Assembly: GCF_007753095.1 (NCBI RefSeq)
Contig: NZ_CP036348.1
Location: 5,991,411-6,055,410 of the forward strand
Direction: 5' to 3'
Length of the DNA stretch: 64,000 nt
Origin: Rosistilla carotiformis
Lineage (GTDB): Bacteria > Planctomycetota > Planctomycetia > Pirellulales > Pirellulaceae
A model generated the notes under the pieces. The model was not told the DNA's origin. It ran no database searches and saw nothing but the letters and a program-made list of their open reading frames with translations. Below, piece after piece: positions 54,043 to 62,765 of this stretch. The stretch's first letter is position 1; every line of letters begins with the position of its first letter. The position numbers and the translations under genes were made by a program.

Positions 54043-54881
54043 CTGATCCAACTGGGATGACTCGGCGCGTCGGTGCCGCGTCGCCATTCCCCGGCGTCTT
54101 TGCCGGCGTCCTCTTCCTGTTCCCAATAGACGTGACTCTCGCGGAAGCCCGCCTCGGCCAACAGTTCGCGGACCTCGGGGATCGTCCAGAAACGCCAGTG
54201 ATACTCAAAGGCGTTTTTCATCTTGCTGCCATCGGCGAATTTGAAATCGATGCGGAAATGAGCGTCCGCGTTGACCGGGTTGAAGCTGACTTGTTGCCAA
54301 TGGTATTCGAAGCCGTGCTTCCCTTTTTTGATCGTCCGCTTGTCGACGTTCTGCTCCTCGTAACACGCGCCGCCTCCCATCATGTCGATCACCATGATCC
54401 CTTCGCGGTTCAAGTTCGCTCGCGCGGCCTTGAAGTATTCGAGCACTTCGGGACGCGTCTTAAAGATCCAAAACGAAAAGTTCTGCGCCGCCAAGACATC
54501 GACGGTGGGAGTGCTGGGAATCCGAACGTCTTCCTGCAGCAGCGTCACGCGCGACTGTTGCTTTTCGGTCAGTTTGGACAGGTTGTGGTCGCGGCCCCAC
54601 TGCAATGTCTGATCGCACAGGTCGACTCCGATCGCCGTCCGGCGTTTGTTCGAATCGACCCAATCGCAACAGACGGCAAAAGTGCCGCAGAAGTCCTCGC
54701 GAAGTGTATAGGGTTTGCGGCGAAAGGCGTCGCGAAACGCTTGCTCAAAGAACTCGACTTCATGGCTGGGCGATTGCACCGACTTCTGATAGCAGAGGAA
54801 CTTGTCGGCGGTTTCGGCCATCGTTGGTGGCTTCGATTTGCGAGCTGTTTTTGGAGCGGCCTTGGTTTTCGTCTTGGTCAT
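54021..54881 (-). CDS. Class I SAM-dependent methyltransferase
   Basis: 286 residues. A Lys/Ala-rich N-terminal tail (MTKTKTKAAPKTARKSK) precedes a Rossmann methyltransferase. Motif I is atypical (LREDFCGTFAVCCDW), with the acidic ribose-binding residue in GVDLCDQTLQWG; motif II/III-like VTLLQEDVRIP and QNFSFWIFKTRPEV follow, then GIMVIDMMGGGACYEE. It resembles small-molecule methyltransferases, but the substrate is unknown. The 3' end overlaps the kinase gene by 22 bp on the opposite strand. No ribosome-binding site is visible. Confidence 0.82.
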   Translation of the reverse strand: MTKTKTKAAPKTARKSKPPTMAETADKFLCYQKSVQSPSHEVEFFEQAFRDAFRRKPYTLREDFCGTFAVCCDWVDSNKRRTAIGVDLCDQTLQWGRDHNLSKLTEKQQSRVTLLQEDVRIPSTPTVDVLAAQNFSFWIFKTRPEVLEYFKAARANLNREGIMVIDMMGGGACYEEQNVDKRTIKKGKHGFEYHWQQVSFNPVNADAHFRIDFKFADGSKMKNAFEYHWRFWTIPEVRELLAEAGFRESHVYWEQEEDAGKDAGEWRRGTDAPSHPSWISYIVGVA

Positions 54882-55180
54882 CGTTTTGCTGGGGTGATCG
54901 GTAACACAGGGGCTCGGAAACCGGCGACGGCATCGCGGCTGTCCTATTGAACCGCTTGCGCCGTGGGCTGACTAGGTGTTGTCTACAATCCGCCGCGGCA
55001 GCGCGTTGGCTGATTGTCGATGCAAAAACGGGGCGAAGGCGCCACTGTGCGATCGCGCCGGCAACGGTTCCGGTTTACCGAATCGACGTTCGACTTGATT
55101 CCCGTGTTGGCGGGGGATTATCCTATGGGGATCGTGGCCTTCCTAGAGTTTGCTTCCTACCAAAACGAAAGACGATCCCC

Positions 55181-56503
55181 ATGCGTTCCGCTTCTATCGC
55201 TCGATTCCTTGGATGCGCAGGACTGATCCTGTGCGGAAGCTTTGCCACAGCGGAAAACTGGCCTCAGTTCCGTGGTCCGCATTTTAATGGCTCGTCGACC
55301 GAGACGAATCTGCCGACCGAGTTTTCGCGCACCGAAAACGTTCGCTGGTCAGCCGATCTGCCCGGACCAAGCGCTGCGACGCCCGCGATCTGGGGCGATC
55401 ATATCTTCGTCTCCAGCACCTCCCCCGGAAACGATGAACTGCTGGCCCTCTGCTTCGACCGCAAGACGGGGAAGCAGTTGTGGCAACATGAGATCGCCAA
55501 GGGGACCCGGCAGGACACGCGAAGCACCTTTGCCGCACCATCCCCCGTGACCGACGGAAAGGTCGCGATCTTCTTCTTCGGCAACGGTGAATTGGTCGCT
55601 TACGACTTCGACGGCAAACAGCAATGGAAGCGCAACCTGCAAGACGAATACGGATCCTTTGCGTTCCAGTGGACTTTCTCGACGAGCCCGCTGATCTACC
55701 AGAACCGCTTGATCATGCAGGTCCTGCAACGCGACACCCCCGTCAACGGACGCGGCTTGGCGGACAAGGTGAATGAATCGTATCTGATGGCGATCGATCC
55801 ACAGACCGGCGAAAACATCTGGCGGATCATTCGCCCGAGCAAGGCACAAGCGGAATCGCGTGAAGCCTTTACGACTCCGATCCCCTACCAGCACGACGGG
55901 CGAGAAGAACTGTTGGTGATCGGCGGCGACGCGATCACCGGCCACGATCCGGCGACCGGGAAAGAACTGTGGCGTTGGGGGACTTGGAATCCGCAACGCA
56001 TCGGGCACTGGCGTCACGTTCCCTCTCCCGTGGTGGGCGATGAAACGATCCTGATCTGTGCTCCAAAGAAGGACCCGATCTACGCGGTTGCCGCCGGCGG
56101 CAAAGGCTTGTTGGACGATTCGTCGATCCGCTGGATCAGCACCGACGATCGCAACTTGACGTCCGACGTTCCCACTCCTGCGTTTTACGATGGCGACTTC
56201 TTTGTCCTCAGCGACCTGCGGAAGATGCTGATGCGAGTCGAACCGAAGACCGGGAAGGTCAAATGGGAAGTCAAAACGCCTGGACTGAAGAAGTATGAAG
56301 CTTCGCCAACCGTTGCCGATGGCAAGATCTACGTGGTCAACTTTGCTGGCGACGTGGTCATCTTCGATGCCGAGACGGGCGAGATCATCAACAACGTTTC
56401 GATGGATGATCCGAGCGAAAACAACGTCCGATCGAGCGTTGTCGTCTCCGGCGGCAACCTGTTCATTCGCGTGAACCACAAGCTGTATTGCATCGGCAAA
56501 TAG
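55181..56503 (+). CDS. Exported PQQ-like beta-propeller protein
   Basis: 440 residues from ATG 55181, chosen because a signal peptide follows directly (FLGCAGLILCGSFATA); upstream in-frame codons back to 54947 read as noise. ENWPQFRGPHFNGSS is the opening typical of planctomycete PQQ-like propellers. Repeats of the G-K-x-x-W type mark the blades (DRKTGKQLWQHEI, DPATGKELWRWG, EPKTGKVKWEVKT, DAETGEIINN). Such proteins resemble BamB or quinoprotein propellers but usually lack catalytic residues, so a binding or scaffold role is likely. The substrate is unknown. Confidence 0.88.
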   Translation: MRSASIARFLGCAGLILCGSFATAENWPQFRGPHFNGSSTETNLPTEFSRTENVRWSADLPGPSAATPAIWGDHIFVSSTSPGNDELLALCFDRKTGKQLWQHEIAKGTRQDTRSTFAAPSPVTDGKVAIFFFGNGELVAYDFDGKQQWKRNLQDEYGSFAFQWTFSTSPLIYQNRLIMQVLQRDTPVNGRGLADKVNESYLMAIDPQTGENIWRIIRPSKAQAESREAFTTPIPYQHDGREELLVIGGDAITGHDPATGKELWRWGTWNPQRIGHWRHVPSPVVGDETILICAPKKDPIYAVAAGGKGLLDDSSIRWISTDDRNLTSDVPTPAFYDGDFFVLSDLRKMLMRVEPKTGKVKWEVKTPGLKKYEASPTVADGKIYVVNFAGDVVIFDAETGEIINNVSMDDPSENNVRSSVVVSGGNLFIRVNHKLYCIGK

Positions 56504-56813
56504 TCCGAGCACTGGCAAACGCAAAGCACGGCTTGAGCGATGCTCTATTCCGCACAAGCCGTCGCGGGCCACGCAAGGCCCACCTATTTCTAGCCGCATT
56601 TGCTGCGTCATCGATCCTCGCCACAGCGAACGGGAGTCTCGGGACCGGTTCGCATTTCTTGCGAGGTGTTGTCACCTCCCGCACTGATCTTGCCTTGGCA
56701 AGCGGTCAGCCACTATAGAGAGTGGTGAATTCGATTGCGCAACGCGAAGTGGGTCCGATGACCGGTTTCGGCTCTCGAAAGATCTCAGCACAACGCAGGC
56801 AGGGAGGCCTGAC
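56504..56813. other. Intergenic region with a series of small hairpins
   Basis: 310 bp between same-strand genes. Perfect stems: ACGGCTTG/CAAGCCGT (56528-56562), GGGCC/GGCCC (56566-56581), GAGGTG-TTGT-CACCTC (56663-56678), CTTGCC-TT-GGCAAG (56689-56702) and CCACT/AGTGG (56710-56725). The first or third could terminate the propeller transcript. No gene is supported. Confidence 0.45.
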
Positions 56814-58049
56814 GTGGCACGCAGAAAGTCGCGCAAAAGCCCTCGATTGACAACGATCATCTGGACGTTGGTCGCCACCGTTTCCAGCGGCGGGATCGGC
56901 GGCTATTTGAAGTCAGATCTCCCCGTTATCGGACCGCTGGTGCAGCAGGTGCAGGCGCTGGCTGCTAGCCATCTCGGCGGTGACGACGAACAGGTTGCTG
57001 GCGCGTTCCCGGCTCCCGGCGCAACCGGCTACCCCGCGGCGACTCCCACGAACCATCCCGGCTATGTCCAGGGATACACTCCGCCAGGGATCGATCCTCG
57101 AGCGCTACCAGCCCCCGCCAATCCAGCACGCCGATACCCTCCCGCCACGCCACAGGCAGGAACGAATTACGTGCAGCCGACCTCGGCGACGATACGTCCT
57201 GCCCCGGTGCAGCAGGCCGCCTCGCGGAAGCCGAGCGATCGACTGCTGATCGCGACCTTTAACATTCAAGTTTTCGGAGAGAGCAAGCTTGGCAAGCCGG
57301 AAGTCGTCGAGGTCTTGGCAGCAGTCGTTCGCCAGTTTGATATCGTTGCGATTCAAGAGGTCCGCGCCAAAGCGGACAACATCCTGCCCGACTTTCTCAG
57401 CGCGATCAACGCCGATGGCAGCCGATATAGTTTTTTGATCGGTCCTCGCTTGGGACGCTCCAATAGTAAAGAACAATACGCCTACATTTTTGACACCAAC
57501 CGCATCGAGCACGACCCTCAAGCCGTCGGCACGATGCAAGATCCCAACGACTTGCTGCACCGAGAACCTTTTATTGCGAGGTTCCGCGCCCGCACGGCGT
57601 CGCCGCAGCATGCGTTTACGTTCTGGTTAGTCGACACGCACACCGATCCCGACGAAGTTCCGGAAGAAGTCGCAGCCTTGGCTGATGTGTTCCGCGTGAT
57701 GCAAACGGCGCGAGCGGATGAAGACGACGTGATCCTGCTGGGAGATCTCAATGCCAGCGAAACGCAGTTGGGGCCACTGGGGCAGATTCCAGGTATCACT
57801 TGGGTCGTTCGCAATGCGATGACCAACACGCGACAGAACAAAGCCTACGACAACATCCTCTTCCATGCTCAAGCGACGCAGGAGTATACCGGACGTTGGG
57901 GTGTGTTCGATCTTGAGAGCGCCTTTGGATTGACGCGCGAACAAGCATTGGATGTCTCCGACCACCTGCCCGTCTGGGCGGAGTTCCAAATCTGGGAAGC
58001 GCCCCACCAAGCTCGCGTCGCCGAAGCGAATCCGGCGATGCAACGCTAG
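56814..58049 (+). CDS. Membrane-anchored endonuclease/exonuclease/phosphatase (DNase I-like) protein
   Basis: 411 residues from GTG 56814, with GGGAGG 7 nt upstream. A basic N-terminus and one membrane helix (LTTIIWTLVATVSSGGIGGY) are followed by a Pro/Ala-rich linker to ~135, then the EEP domain: ATFNIQVFG, IVAIQEVRAK (catalytic Glu), WLVDTHTDPDEVPEE, DVILLGDLNASETQ (Asp/Asn) and VSDHLPVWAEF (Asp-His). All catalytic motifs appear intact, so phosphodiester hydrolysis outside the cytoplasm is predicted; DNA, RNA or a lipid headgroup are all possible substrates. It is a stand-alone gene. Confidence 0.88.
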   Translation: MARRKSRKSPRLTTIIWTLVATVSSGGIGGYLKSDLPVIGPLVQQVQALAASHLGGDDEQVAGAFPAPGATGYPAATPTNHPGYVQGYTPPGIDPRALPAPANPARRYPPATPQAGTNYVQPTSATIRPAPVQQAASRKPSDRLLIATFNIQVFGESKLGKPEVVEVLAAVVRQFDIVAIQEVRAKADNILPDFLSAINADGSRYSFLIGPRLGRSNSKEQYAYIFDTNRIEHDPQAVGTMQDPNDLLHREPFIARFRARTASPQHAFTFWLVDTHTDPDEVPEEVAALADVFRVMQTARADEDDVILLGDLNASETQLGPLGQIPGITWVVRNAMTNTRQNKAYDNILFHAQATQEYTGRWGVFDLESAFGLTREQALDVSDHLPVWAEFQIWEAPHQARVAEANPAMQR

Positions 58050-58084
58050 ACATTGCTATTCAGCATGCCGCGTCAGACGCCCCC

Positions 58085-58107
58085 GCCTATGCTATGCTAA
58101 CATAGGC
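58085..58107. promoter_or_regulatory. Inverted repeat upstream of the Rpn-type gene
   Basis: GCCTATG-(9 nt)-CATAGGC is a perfect 7-bp dyad 35 bp before the ATG at 58142 and 36 bp after the preceding stop. It may be an operator or a terminator of the upstream gene. The loop contains TATGCTA, which could serve as a -10 element. Confidence 0.4.
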
Positions 58108-58141
58108 TTCATTGCAGTCTGTCGATTCGGTGGAGAGTGTT

Positions 58142-59035
58142 ATGCCACTCGGTATCCGTCCGCTTGTCGATTTCGCCTTCAAGAAAATTTTCGGGAGTCC
58201 CGAAAACACTTCGGCGTTGATCGGTCTGTTGAATGCGGTATTACAGCTGCAGTCGCCGATTCGAGAAGTCACGATCCTGAATCCGTTCAGCTACCAAGAA
58301 TTCGAAGACGCCAAGCAGATCGTGCTAGATGTTCGCGCTCGCGACCAAAGCGACCGCTGGCTAAACATCGAGATGCAGGTTTCCATCGCAAGCGGTCTGC
58401 TGAAACGCTTGACTTATTACGCCTGCACGATGTACGTCGATCAATTGCAATCCGGCGACAATTATTCAAATCTGAATCCAGCGATCTCGATCTGTTTGCT
58501 GAACAAGAACCTGTTTACCGATTCGCCTCAGCCACACCATCGGTTTCAGATGCTCGATCGCTCCAGCGGTCGCCAGCTGAACGATGCGATCGAAGTACAC
58601 ACCGTCGAACTTCTGAAGTACAATTTAGAGGAAGACTCGATTGCTACGGCGAGCCGGATCGAGCAATGGGTTTTCTTTTTGCTGAGGGCTCACGAGTTCG
58701 ACGAAAAACGTTTGCGCGAACTGTTACCAGCGATCGAGTTCCAGCAGGCGATCGCGACCGTGGCAACTATCTCTGAAAAGACCGAGGACCGATCGATGTA
58801 CGATCAACGTGAAAAAGCACTCCGCGATCACGAATGGCGACTCGCCGCCGCGCGTGAGGAAGGCGAGAAAATCGGTGAAGCACGCGGAGTGGTTTTGGGG
58901 CGGATTCAGATTTTGCAAGGCATCCTGTCGATGACGGTTTCTAGCGAAGCAGCGTTGCGCGATACGACAACCGAACAACTGATCGAGATCGAAGCCGACC
59001 TGCAGCGAATCGCCCGCGCACGCGGCCAAGCATAA
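58142..59035 (+). CDS. Rpn family recombination-promoting nuclease / PD-(D/E)XK transposase-like protein
   Basis: 297 residues from ATG 58142 with GGAGAG 6 nt upstream. MPLGIRPLVDFAFKKIFGSP is the signature opening of the Rpn/PDDEXK_2 family. The nuclease core is visible in IVLDVRARDQSDRWLNIEMQ (the D...E-x-Q active-site pattern), followed by LKRLTYYACTMYVDQL. The C-terminal third is charged and helical (EEGEKIGEARGVVLGRIQIL). Members are DNA endonucleases related to transposases that promote RecA-independent recombination; many behave as mobile or multicopy genes. Its 3' third is duplicated directly downstream. Confidence 0.88.
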   Translation: MPLGIRPLVDFAFKKIFGSPENTSALIGLLNAVLQLQSPIREVTILNPFSYQEFEDAKQIVLDVRARDQSDRWLNIEMQVSIASGLLKRLTYYACTMYVDQLQSGDNYSNLNPAISICLLNKNLFTDSPQPHHRFQMLDRSSGRQLNDAIEVHTVELLKYNLEEDSIATASRIEQWVFFLLRAHEFDEKRLRELLPAIEFQQAIATVATISEKTEDRSMYDQREKALRDHEWRLAAAREEGEKIGEARGVVLGRIQILQGILSMTVSSEAALRDTTTEQLIEIEADLQRIARARGQA

Positions 59036-59484
59036 GCCTGCCCGCGACGCGACCTGCCATGACAAGTCTGCATCGAGCAATGGGTTTTCTTTTTGATGAG
59101 GGCTCACGAGTTCGACGAAAAACGTTTGCGCGAACTGTTACCAGCGATCGAGTTCCAGCAGGCGATCGCGACCGTGGCAACTATCTCTGAAAAGACCGAG
59201 GACCGATCGATGTACGATCAACGTGAAAAAGCGCTCCGCGATCACGAATGGCGACTGGCCGCCGCGCGTGAGGAAGGCGAGAAAATCGGCGAAGCGAGAG
59301 GAGAGGCCCGCGGCGTGGTTTTGGGCAGGATTCAGATTTTGCAAGGCATCCTGTCGATGACGGTTTCCAGCGAAGACGCGTTACGCGACGCGACAACCGA
59401 ACAACTGATCGAGATCGAAGCCGACCTGCAGCGAATCGCCCGCGCACGCGGCCAAGCATAAGCCTGCCCGCGACGCAACCTGCC
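58658..59484. repeat. Tandem duplication of the 3' third of the Rpn-type gene
   Basis: Copy 1 runs 58658-59058 and copy 2 59072-59484, separated by 13 bp. Copy 2 is 12 bp longer through an in-frame addition (GEARGEARG instead of GEARG). Homology continues 23 bp past both stop codons. A few substitutions are scattered between the copies. Confidence 0.9.
59072..59461 (+). pseudogene. Truncated duplicate of the Rpn-type C-terminus
   Basis: The frame corresponds to the last ~130 residues of the upstream nuclease-like protein, without the nuclease core. It is open to its own TAA at 59461. A CTG-to-ATG change relative to copy 1 creates a possible start at 59096, but there is no ribosome-binding site, so it is best treated as a gene remnant. 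The extra GEAR unit suggests it derives from a slightly different paralogue rather than from a very recent copy of the neighbour. Confidence 0.75.
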
Positions 59485-59490
59485 GCCACG

Positions 59491-61074
59491 CTACGGCATG
59501 ATTCGCGAAAGGACCAGCGTCGCCGCCATGCCGACGATTCCCAGCACCGCTAACAACGGAGTCCAGGTTTTCAGGGCTTCCCCTTCGGTCAAGCCGCCCA
59601 TCTTGGCAAAGATCCAAAACCCGCTGTCGTTCATCCACGATCCAACCAACGAACCGGCTCCAATCGCCGTTGCGATGTAAACGGTACCGTAGGGCAGCTC
59701 GGTGCCGTCGATGATCCCTGCCATCATCCCCGAGACGATAATCATCGCGGCGGTGCTGGACCCCTGAGCGATCTTCAGCAGCGACGCCAAACCGAAGCCC
59801 AGGAACAACATCACCGTGCCGGGGCTCGTGTCGCCGAAGGTGCTTTCGGCAATCTGTCGAATCGAATCGCCAACGCCCCCCTGCTTCAACATCGCCCCAA
59901 ACGAAGAGCCTGCGGCCGTGATCAAGATGATCACCCCGCCGCTCATCAGCGACAGTTCCACCATCTTGGCAACATCCTGTCGGCTGGGAGTTCGCTGCCG
60001 GATGTAAACTCCCATCGCGATGATCGTGGAAATCAGCAGCGCGAAAGCTGGATTGCCAACCACGTTGGTCACGCGACTTGCGTTGGTGAAGAACCCAGGC
60101 GATCCGTACTGAGCCAATGTTTCCGCTTTGACCTGCTTCAGAATCTCATCCTTCGATTTCTTCTTGCCCGCCTGCTCCGATTCCAATTGGATCGCCGCAA
60201 TCTGAGCATCCAAAGTGGTCCCTTGAGCCACAGCTTCGACCTCGGCTTTGCCGAGCAATTCTTGCGACGAAAACGTACTGGCAACGGTATGCAGCGCGAT
60301 CATCACCACCGGCAACAGCACGGGCAACAGCGACGCGAACAAGCTAGGCAATTGATCGTCGGCCAGCGGCTCGGGCTCTTCATGCCCCGCGACCTCTCGC
60401 ATCGGGATATCGAACATCCGGTCCAATAGTCCGGCGACGAAGATGCCTGCAATCGCTGCGGGCAAGGCAACCATCGCCCCGATCAAGATCATCGTCCCGA
60501 TATCGATGCCCAGATTCGCAGCCATCGTCAACGGACCGGGAGTCGGCGGGACCAACGTATGCGTGATCGCTCCGCCAGCACTGATCGCCAGAATGCACTT
60601 CAGATACGCACCGCCGGTTCGTCGATAAAACGAACGCGCCAGTGGCACCAGCAGATAGAAAACCGTATCGAAAAAGACCGGTATCGCTAACACATACCCG
60701 CTGCCCATTAAGGCCCACGGAGCTCGCTTTTCCCCCAGCATCGACATGAACGCGCGCACAATCCTGTCCGCCGCTCCGCTGTCCATCATGCAGGTACCGA
60801 TCACCGCGGCCAACGCGATCACGATCGCGATGTTGCCACAGGTTTCACCAAAGGCAGCAGTCACCCGCGACATCGCATCGCCCGCCAAACGATATCCGAC
60901 GCTCTGCGATGTCGAATCCCCCGCCCCGGTGGGCTGTGGAACCGGTTCCAACGTCAGCAAGCTGACGCTGATCGCAGCGATCAACAACGCGATAAACGCA
61001 TTGACGCGCAGCCACATGATCAAACCAATGACCAGCGCAATGCCGATCGCCATCACAATTAACGGATGAATCAT
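59491..61074 (-). CDS. GntP-family gluconate/sugar-acid permease
   Basis: 527 residues with about 12 membrane helices. Family signatures include GYVLAIPVFFDTVFYLLVPL, GGAITHTLVPPTPGPLTMAA, KIAQGSSTAAMIIVSGMMAG and GAGSLVGSWMNDSGFWIFAK. GntP transporters import gluconate or related hydroxy acids with protons. A hydrophilic insertion (~265-315, with KAEVEAVAQGTTLDAQIAAI and EQAGKKKSKDEIL) makes it longer than the usual ~440-450 residues. No kinase or dehydratase for the sugar acid is adjacent. It ends 6 bp from the Rpn duplication, tail to tail. Confidence 0.92.
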   Translation of the reverse strand: MIHPLIVMAIGIALVIGLIMWLRVNAFIALLIAAISVSLLTLEPVPQPTGAGDSTSQSVGYRLAGDAMSRVTAAFGETCGNIAIVIALAAVIGTCMMDSGAADRIVRAFMSMLGEKRAPWALMGSGYVLAIPVFFDTVFYLLVPLARSFYRRTGGAYLKCILAISAGGAITHTLVPPTPGPLTMAANLGIDIGTMILIGAMVALPAAIAGIFVAGLLDRMFDIPMREVAGHEEPEPLADDQLPSLFASLLPVLLPVVMIALHTVASTFSSQELLGKAEVEAVAQGTTLDAQIAAIQLESEQAGKKKSKDEILKQVKAETLAQYGSPGFFTNASRVTNVVGNPAFALLISTIIAMGVYIRQRTPSRQDVAKMVELSLMSGGVIILITAAGSSFGAMLKQGGVGDSIRQIAESTFGDTSPGTVMLFLGFGLASLLKIAQGSSTAAMIIVSGMMAGIIDGTELPYGTVYIATAIGAGSLVGSWMNDSGFWIFAKMGGLTEGEALKTWTPLLAVLGIVGMAATLVLSRIMP

Positions 61075-61180
61075 ATCTCAAAGTCTTGCGGACATAGTGC
61101 TTTTGGAAAAGCAAGAGAATGGCACAAGAGGGCCGCAGATTCAAGCGTTAACGACACCTTTCAGCACACAAAGACCAACT

Positions 61181-62482
61181 TTACGGAGATGCCGTGACCG
61201 TCGTGGGGTCTGCCGTTTTCACCGGTCGTCGATACAGATAAATCAACAGCCCGATCGCACCGACGAAAACGATGATGCTGACCCACTGCGAGATCGTCAG
61301 CCCGGTTCCAAACTGGCCCGGTTCATCCGACCGGATCGATTCGAGCCCAAAGCGGACGACGGCATACCCGGCAAATCCGATCCCCATCAACACCCCTTCG
61401 CGACGAATCCAAGGTGAGATCGTCATCAACAGAACCGCCATCACCAGTCCAAGCACGCTGCTGTACAGTTGAGCCGGAGCGACGCTGTTCGCCTGCTGGG
61501 GCAATTGGTCGGCTTTCCACCGATAGGTCTTTCCATCGACAAACATCGCGATCCCGAGACCGCTTGTATCGTCGATCGGCAACGTCAAATCGGCATCCTC
61601 GGGAGCTGGGCGTTCCAACTGAATCCGCACCTCTCCGCCCGGTTCCACTCCCGCCTCCGCAGCCAGCGACGCCGGCACGACTTCGACGATCTTCCCCAAC
61701 CGCGCCGAATCCGATTTGTCGCTATCTCCCCAATCGACGACCAGTCCCAACAGATCGCCCGAGCGTGCCTGATCCTCGTAGACAGGACTCCCCTTGGGGA
61801 ACTGCATCGAATAAGCACTTGGTTCGCAGCGACCGCCATAACAACACCCATTCATGACACATCCCATGCGGCCGAAGAACAGACCGATGAAGACGCACGG
61901 AATGATGATGTCGGCCATCCGAAAGAACGGCAGACTATGGCGACGACAAAAGAGGACCAGCCCAACAAACCCGCCGATCAATGAACCGTACACCACGATC
62001 CCGCCACGCGTGAAATCGACGATCGATCGCAACATCTGCAGCATGCTCTCGTGCTCGAACCGGTCGCGATACTCGATGACATAAAATGCACGTGCTCCTA
62101 AGATCCCCAGCACAAACAACCACGGCGCGGCCGACATGATCGTTTCGGATCCCATCCCATATTTGCGGGCACGGACGATCGCCAAACCCACCGCCGCACT
62201 AACCCCCAACAGCATCATGAAGCCATAGCCGCGGATTGCCATCCCGATCGGTTCGCCCGCTTGGTTGCGGATCTCGACATTGGGAAAGACCACCGCAACG
62301 ACAACCGCCGCGATCGCGCACATCCCCAACGTGCTGTAAAGTTCCGAACGACGGGCCGGATCGCGGCTGGAAAAGATCGTGATCGCGATCGCATACAACA
62401 CGATCGCTCCCAGCAACCAGCCAAAGCCAAACAGTGGAATGCCAGCAAATTCGTGAGGGATAAAAAAGAGCGTGCGGTACAT
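61181..62482 (-). CDS. lgt: Phosphatidylglycerol--prolipoprotein diacylglyceryl transferase with inserted domain
   Basis: 433 residues, against ~290 for the E. coli enzyme. Lgt transfers diacylglyceryl from phosphatidylglycerol to the lipobox Cys of prolipoproteins. Core motifs are present: GIVVYGSLIGGFVGLVLFCR, GRMGCVMNGCCYGGRCEP and AQLYSSVLGLVMAV. Between the second and third, about 110 residues (~225-335) are inserted, with RLGKIVEVVPASLAAEAGVE resembling a PDZ-like fold. Seven or more membrane helices are predicted. The HPxQLY motif reads APAQLY. The window encodes two likely lipoprotein substrates, at 21616 and 25319. Confidence 0.92.
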   Translation of the reverse strand: MYRTLFFIPHEFAGIPLFGFGWLLGAIVLYAIAITIFSSRDPARRSELYSTLGMCAIAAVVVAVVFPNVEIRNQAGEPIGMAIRGYGFMMLLGVSAAVGLAIVRARKYGMGSETIMSAAPWLFVLGILGARAFYVIEYRDRFEHESMLQMLRSIVDFTRGGIVVYGSLIGGFVGLVLFCRRHSLPFFRMADIIIPCVFIGLFFGRMGCVMNGCCYGGRCEPSAYSMQFPKGSPVYEDQARSGDLLGLVVDWGDSDKSDSARLGKIVEVVPASLAAEAGVEPGGEVRIQLERPAPEDADLTLPIDDTSGLGIAMFVDGKTYRWKADQLPQQANSVAPAQLYSSVLGLVMAVLLMTISPWIRREGVLMGIGFAGYAVVRFGLESIRSDEPGQFGTGLTISQWVSIIVFVGAIGLLIYLYRRPVKTADPTTVTASP

Positions 62483-62765
62483 AAATGAAAGTAAAAGCTA
62501 AGGGGATCGTCTCGCCACACAGGATGGTTGCCCGAGAGGCGGCATGGGGGAGTGACACGCCCCTCCAGTGGAGCGGCAGCAGACCTTTGATCCTGCTGAC
62601 AATAACATCAAGAGACGCCGTTGTGCGAGATGCGTTTCCCGGACTTCCTCATTATAGATAGCAGAACCGCAACGGAACGTCTGCCGAGGTCCCACCGCAC
62701 ACGTCTGGACCGCACTTCAAAAAAGCTCGACGCCTTGCGGACGATAACCACCGACACGACCGGTA

